From Okapia johnstoni (taxonomy: Eukaryota; Chordata; Mammalia; Artiodactyla; Giraffidae), in the NCBI GenBank assembly GCA_024291935.2, contig CM044306.1:21833001-21897000 (forward strand): a stretch of DNA of 64,000 nt. The letters are read 5' to 3'. Under the pieces are notes generated by a model. That model was not told the DNA's origin, did not search any database, and saw only the letters and a list, made by a program, of their open reading frames with translations. A program made the position numbers and the translations under genes. How positions within the stretch are numbered: the stretch's first letter is position 1; every line of letters starts with the position of its first letter. Below are positions 59,431 through 64,000 of the stretch, piece by piece.

Positions 59431-60057
59431 AAATTTTAATGAGGAACTTGACCACTGTGAAAAAAGAGCTTTTAACAAATTCATGAAGGAAAGCAGGCAG
59501 TAATATTACATAACTTAGTTTGTTTCAGCCTAACACTGGTGCATCCTCAGTATACCTTGCAAAAATCTTATTATTTTGTTAATGCCATGCACAAGGTTAT
59601 CATGAACAGAAAGAGATTTAAGTGAAAGAGCAGAGACAGCTTTTGGTTTTCATGTATCACAACTTGCTAGCATGTTCTAGCTAGCTTTCTGGTGTTGTGA
59701 ATTCACAAAATGCCTGTAAATCTCTTATTAGCAAAAATGTAGTCACTGGCAATAGCTATTACTGTTTCCAAATGTGAATCAAGAACGATCTTCCCCCCCA
59801 TGCAAATTCTTATACACAACACAACTTTTTTTATCCTTTGAGAACCTACCTCTTCCTTAACGTGAAAGGTCCCTGGATTTATAACTACTTTTTATTAATA
59901 TTTTGGGTATGGAAATATTATAGTTCTTGTAACACATGAGAATCATGTATGAAACTCTAAGGATGTGTTCTTATTTGTTTATTGAGAACTGTGTATAATA
60001 TTATTATATGCTTAGTAGACTGTGTTCATATTTGTTTACTATTTTCTCCTTTTTCAG

Positions 60058-60153
60058 TACATGTACTAGCCTTAGCAAGTTCTGTTCCAAACTCAGGCAC
60101 CTTGACTTGGCTTCCTGTACATCAATAACAAACATGTCTCTAAAAGCTCTGAG
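60058..60153 (+). CDS. FBXL20: FBXL20 coding exon 7: third LRR
   Basis: Acceptor CTCCTTTTTCAG, donor GAG|GTAAAT. It encodes TCTSLSKFCSKLRHLDLAS then CTSITNMSLKAL, plus two bases of a split Ser codon (AG|T). This is LRR 3: CSKLRHLDLASC followed by SITN, the characteristic FBXL turn. Ninety-six nt, open throughout, and no transposon lies in the exon or its splice sites. Confidence 0.96.
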
Positions 60154-61688
60154 GTAAATTTCTTATAACAAGAATACTTATTTAAGTTGGAATTGAAGGA
60201 AACTTTTGTTTTATAGATATGTACTGTGGTTCAAAATTGATGCTTTGTTTTACCACTTGCCCAAATTATAGGACAAATTCAGGTGAAATGACTTAGCAGT
60301 AACTAGGATTTCTGAACAGAATAGTAGTTTGTACGTGAATGAAGTGCTTAGCACAGGATTCTGTATGTAGTAAGCACTCAGTAGGTTTTAATTGTTTTAA
60401 TGTAAATGTAATTTTTAAAAGTACATTACAAAAAGATATGTCTTCAAAGGAGGGTGAGGTGCCCATTCTCTTTGTACTTTTACTTTTTTTATCAGCCTTT
60501 TATAAATGATTATGGTCCCATGCATTAGTTACATTTATGAATAATAAGAATTAAACTATTAAAAGAAGAAATGTAAATTTAGTTAAGTAGAGTGTAAGTA
60601 ATGTGAAAATGTGGCTCCTTCTATACCTTCTATGCTTATGAACACATGTATCTAAGGCTGGTTGGTGTAGTAAATAAGGCAGTATAACAGTGTTCATAGT
60701 TTATAGCACTTCACTTAAATGAGCTCATTTATTTGAAAATCTTGTGAGGTAGACACTCTTTAGATAAAATCTAAAACACTTCTGAATGCCAGTAATAATA
60801 ATAATAATTATAATTCAACCATGGGAGGTAACTGAATAAGATACTATTTCTACCCCTTAAGTTTCTCAGAGTCTACAAGAAGAAAAAAGACACTCAAGTA
60901 TGTTGTATTACAGAGGAATAAGTGGCGGGTAAAAATGAATGCATTAGTTTGAGGAGAACATAGAAGGGCTATTGCTAATCTTGGTCTGAGAGAGGCTTTG
61001 GCAGACTTCCTGAGGTGACTGCCTGAAGTCACACTATTAATGCTGAACAATGAACTTGAACCAAGATCCCTGGCTTTATTTTATAAACAAAGGAGTATTT
61101 TCCAAAGAATGCCCTAGAGCTTGGCATTCTTCTGTAGTTTAAATGTGAAATCAGAAAATGAAATAGTGTTTGATAGAAGGCAGAGATCTAATATCATATA
61201 TCCTAAATTCAGCCTGTGTAAAATATACCCTAGATATGTCCCAGAAAAGAAAATTTTGCAGATCCTTTGTAATTTTTAAAAGAAAATTTTCCATGTCCTC
61301 ATAACTAATGCTTTGATAAGTGCTTGAATTGTTTGATAGAAAAATTTGAGATTGAATCTGATTCTTCATTAATTACTCTGTTAACTTGAATGAATCACTT
61401 AATTTCCATTCCCTGTCTGAGATTGTTCAAGTTGTGCTAAGTGCAGAAAGAATATATTTTGAAAAGTGTATCGCTCCATAAAATCCAATATATCTGAGAA
61501 ACAGCATTGTGCTTGAGCTTATTAAGGTAGATTTGAGCCAGCCCTCCCAGTGGTGTAGTCCCACGTGAACACCACAAGCATTAATAAATGCGCCTTTTGT
61601 TGTTATGGGATAACCAATTAAATGAGACATTGGTGCCTTTGGAGTTGGATTTAGTCATATGTTTGTTTCATTTTGTTTTATTCCTAAG
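60154..61688 (+). other. FBXL20 intron 7
   Basis: A 1.5-kb phase-2 intron. An (AAT)n run lies near 60793-60810; otherwise nothing is recognisable. The open frame running through exon 8 (61588-61848) is the exon plus flanking intron. Confidence 0.85.
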
Positions 61689-61815
61689 TGAGGGATGTCC
61701 ACTGTTGGAGCAATTAAACATTTCCTGGTGTGACCAAGTAACCAAGGATGGTATCCAAGCTCTAGTGAGAGGCTGTGGAGGTCTTAAAGCCTTATTCTTA
61801 AAAGGCTGCACACAG
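61689..61815 (+). CDS. FBXL20: FBXL20 coding exon 8: LRR 4 and start of LRR 5
   Basis: Acceptor GTTTTATTCCTAAG, donor CAG|GTAATA. It completes the Ser codon and encodes SEGCPLLEQLNISWCDQVT, KDGIQALVRGCGGLK and ALFLKGCTQ. LRR 4 is CPLLEQLNISWC with QVTKDGI in the turn; LRR 5 begins CGGLKALFLKGC. At 127 nt it is the longest exon in the window, ending on a whole codon (phase 0). QLNISWCDQV and LFLKGC are FBXL20-like (FBXL2 has YLNLSWCDQI and LLLRGC). Confidence 0.97.
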
Positions 61816-61977
61816 GTAATAATAACTCCCTGTCTTACTTTAGATTGATAGAGGCACCATGAGCTTGATGGGCAGCCCAAGATGTTGGCTAGAGAGATAC
61901 GTAGTTGTTTGTTATTGACCAAAAACCCATGTTTACCACAAATTAAAGTGTTTTCCCTAGAGTGAAAAAGTAGAAGA

Positions 61978-62097
61978 GGGAATTCCTTGGAAGCCACGCT
62001 TCCACTGAAGGGGGCATGGGTTCAATCACTGGTTGAGGAACTAAGATCATGCATGCCATGCAGCATGACCTTCCCACACCCCCACCCTGGCCCCCCA
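61978..62097 (+). mobile_element. CHR-type SINE, short, head deleted
   Basis: GGGAATTCCTTGGAAGCCAC then CCACTGAAGGGGGCATGGG; ends in a C/A-rich run. Confidence 0.75.
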
Positions 62098-62957
62098 GAA
62101 AGGAGAAGAGTTAACACCTGACCAAAGATAAGTTTTTGAGGAGAGGCAAAGATGGGGAGAGAAAATCATATAGAACAGGTGCTATGGGCAAGAAGAGTTT
62201 CATGTAATTTAATCTGAAAAGACAACATGCCAGGTTGTCACTCCCTGAGACCTTGAGCTGAATGTGCAAAGTTTATAGCAACCTACATTTTATAGTGTTG
62301 ATGCTTATTTCCTGCTAGTCACATCACAAATCCAACATATTTTGTCATTAAAATTTTTAATATCTCAGTGTTTTACAGTGCGGGGAAAAAAGGAATTGAC
62401 ATGGTAACAACATCTGGAAGGAAATGATCAAGAGTGGGTTTAGAAGTGACTGACAAAGTAGGGCTATGCTCTTATTCCCCTTTTTTTTACTAATGGTTGC
62501 TAAAACCAGGCCTTAGGTTCTGTTTTTTTTTAATTCCCTCATTCTTTCATCATAATGGGAGGATTTCCCATTGTTTGAAATAGAGCTTTGAAAGTATGAC
62601 TGCCTTAAAACAAAAGCTTGAAGTTCTGGTTATTTATGGAACCCTGAAAAATATTGATTGGGATGCATCATTATAGTCAAGTTACTTGCCATCTGGTCTC
62701 AGCACTGTATGCATAGAGCAGTGATCTTCCAGCAACAGATAAACTGCAGATTCCTTTCTCAGCTCCTGCTCCCAAAAGTTTGTTAAGGAACTTTACATGG
62801 AGTGTAGAAATGTGAAAGTTACTTTAGTTTCAAAATCCTTCAGCAGAATGCTGTGAAGCATGTTCAATTTATCAGAAGAAATATCCATGAACACTAGGCA
62901 GTGTTTATATTTCCCTTGATTTGGTGATATAAATTTAATGTGGCCCAAACTGATGAC

Positions 62958-63230
62958 CGGAGAAGGCAATGGCACCCCACTCCAGTACTCTTACCTGGAA
63001 AATCCCATGGACAGAGGAGCCTGGTAGGCTGCAGTCCATGGGGTCGCTAAGAGTCGGCCACAACTGAGCGACTTCACTTTCACTTTTCACTTTCATGCAT
63101 TGGAGAAGGAAATGGCAACCCACTCCAGTGTTTTTGCCTGGAGAATCCCAGGGATGGCAGAGCCTGATGGGCTGCCGTCTATGGGGTCTCACAGAGTCAG
63201 ACACGACTGAAGTGACTTAGCAGCAGTAGC
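62958..63230 (+). mobile_element. Bov-A2 SINE with perfect target duplication
   Basis: Two BovA monomers (CGGAGAAGGCAATGGCACCC and TGGAGAAGGAAATGGCAACC), ending GACTTAGCAGCAGTAGC. Flanked by an exact AAACTGATGAC (62947-62957, 63231-63241). Little divergence, so relatively recent. Confidence 0.97.
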
Positions 63231-63441
63231 AAACTGATGACAAAGACTAATAACTGTACTAATCATATGAATTGCACTTTTATATGATCATTTGAAACTT
63301 GGTTGGCTACATTTAAAATGTATTGATGAATGTGTACACTCTGTGTGTGTATGTACACTCTTAAACCTTTGAGATTTTAAAGTTTTAAAATATTAAGCAA
63401 TATCAGTAATAGTTTTTTCTCTCTCTTTTTAATTTTTCTAG

Positions 63442-63516
63442 CTAGAAGATGAAGCTCTCAAGTACATAGGTGCACACTGTCCTGAACTGGTGACTTTGAA
63501 CTTGCAGACTTGCTTA
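63442..63516 (+). CDS. FBXL20: FBXL20 coding exon 9: end of LRR 5 and LRR 6
   Basis: Acceptor TTTAATTTTTCTAG, donor TTA|GTAAGC. Twenty-five whole codons: LEDEALKYIGAH, then CPELVTLNLQTCL, which is the end of LRR 5 and the core of LRR 6 (CPELVTLNLQTC). Phase 0 on both sides. A Bov-A2 SINE ends 200 bp upstream of the acceptor region without reaching it. The next exon, expected to begin with the QITDDGL turn, is beyond the window. Confidence 0.96.
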
Positions 63517-64000
63517 GTAAGCAGTCCTTCTGACCGCTCTTTTGTGCTAGTAATTCATTTCAGTAATGTTATTGTAAGAGTTTCAGTCATAAAGACCAGC
63601 AGTTTGTGCACTTCATCCCTGAGGATTCAAGTAAATGTCATGCTTTTTTATATGCTCAGCAGTGCTCACTCCTAGGGCCTTTGATGTAGATGAGATAGAG
63701 AGTAGCTTATACAGAATTCCAAGTAAGCTCAAGTATAGTTCCACCCCTTTCTCTTCTACTTAGGAAAACTTACCTTTTAGAAGTAAATTATTCATAAACT
63801 TTGGCCTTTAAAATATTTTGGTAAATTAATTGCAGTCACATCAATTTAACATCTATCAGTGAGTCATGACTATTGGGGACCACTGATATAAGTAGATGAC
63901 AAGCAAAGTATACCCTTTAAATTATTCTCAAGTAGTATTTATAGTTTACATTTGATTTGTTTATTTAGACTATCAACTTTTTTGTGTCTATCACAAAGCC
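63517..64000 (+). other. Start of FBXL20 intron 9
   Basis: Begins GTAAGC; no further exon before the window ends. Confidence 0.8.

Larger units (their letters stand above)
52317..60057 (+). other. FBXL20 intron 6
   Basis: A 7.7-kb phase-2 intron made largely of CHR, BovB and L1 (separate entries). Stretches 52317-52642, 52949-53611, 54006-54375 and 59431-60057 show no exon, RNA gene or named repeat. Confidence 0.85.
61816..63441 (+). other. FBXL20 intron 8
   Basis: A 1.6-kb phase-0 intron with a CHR at 61978-62097 and a Bov-A2 at 62958-63230; 62098-62957 shows no exon or named repeat. Confidence 0.85.
1..64000 (+). other. FBXL20: FBXL20 gene body, internal part (intron 1 to intron 9)
   Basis: Eight exons on the + strand join in one frame and give 218 residues that match, as I recall the family, mammalian FBXL20 rather than its paralogue FBXL2. 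Family knowledge: FBXL20 is an F-box/LRR protein of about 436 residues, the substrate receptor of an SCF E3 ligase. It is reported to direct ubiquitination of the presynaptic protein RIM1 and of the lipid kinase VPS34, and is membrane-anchored through a C-terminal CaaX box. The window covers roughly residues 15-232 if the usual 14-residue first exon lies upstream. That the first 30 kb are intron 1 is inferred: no first exon, CpG island or promoter is visible there. Confidence 0.85.

Noticed and set aside
30227..63516. Assignment to FBXL2 rather than FBXL20
   Set aside because: The paralogues are close, but discriminating residues (DEAVINKK, DFQRDIE, GVGDNAL, EVLNLNGCTKTTD, QLNISWCDQV, LFLKGC) fit FBXL20 as I know the two proteins.
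1..64000. A previously undescribed multi-gene system
   Set aside because: Both strands were read; outside FBXL20 exons and retroposons nothing shows coherent coding, RNA or operon-like structure.

Overview
This window is nuclear DNA of a pecoran ruminant, most likely a bovid. The evidence is dense ruminant-specific retroposons (BovB LINEs, Bov-tA and Bov-A2 SINEs, CHR tRNA-like SINEs) together with mammalian L1, MIR/L2-like repeats and one long ERV LTR. I cannot tell cattle, sheep, goat or buffalo apart from this sequence.

One protein-coding gene is present: FBXL20 (also called SCRAPPER), on the + strand. Eight consecutive coding exons lie at 30227-30288, 47030-47084, 50012-50086, 51666-51760, 52248-52316, 60058-60153, 61689-61815 and 63442-63516. 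They splice in frame across canonical AG/GT borders into 218 uninterrupted residues: the whole F-box and about the first six Cys-containing leucine-rich repeats. The short first coding exon (about 14 residues) must lie upstream of base 1, and the remaining LRRs and the C-terminal prenylation tail lie downstream of base 64000. The first 30 kb are therefore read as intron 1 and the rest as introns 2 to 9.

Layout. 1-30226: intron 1, including an L1-in-L1 nest (6.9-12.7 kb) carrying BovB and SINE insertions, a nearly complete BovB on the minus strand (15.6-18.5 kb), and an 1140-bp solo LTR with a 6-bp target duplication ending about 150 bp before exon 2. 30289-47029: intron 2, with a BovB inserted into another BovB (36.9-39.1 kb) and a BovB with an inverted 5' part (44.9-45.8 kb). 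47085-52247: exons 3 to 6, close together with short introns. 52317-60057: intron 6, filled with L1, CHR and a 1.6-kb BovB with a clear target duplication. 60058-64000: exons 7 to 9, with a recent-looking Bov-A2 just before exon 9.

FBXL20 is the substrate receptor of an SCF (SKP1-CUL1-F-box) ubiquitin ligase: the F-box binds SKP1 and the LRR arc binds substrate. I found no second gene, no RNA gene, no CRISPR array and no sign of an undescribed system. Almost all long open frames outside the exons are decayed BovB reverse transcriptase/endonuclease, or the antisense of it. The most interesting structures are the transposon nests and the twin-primed BovB.
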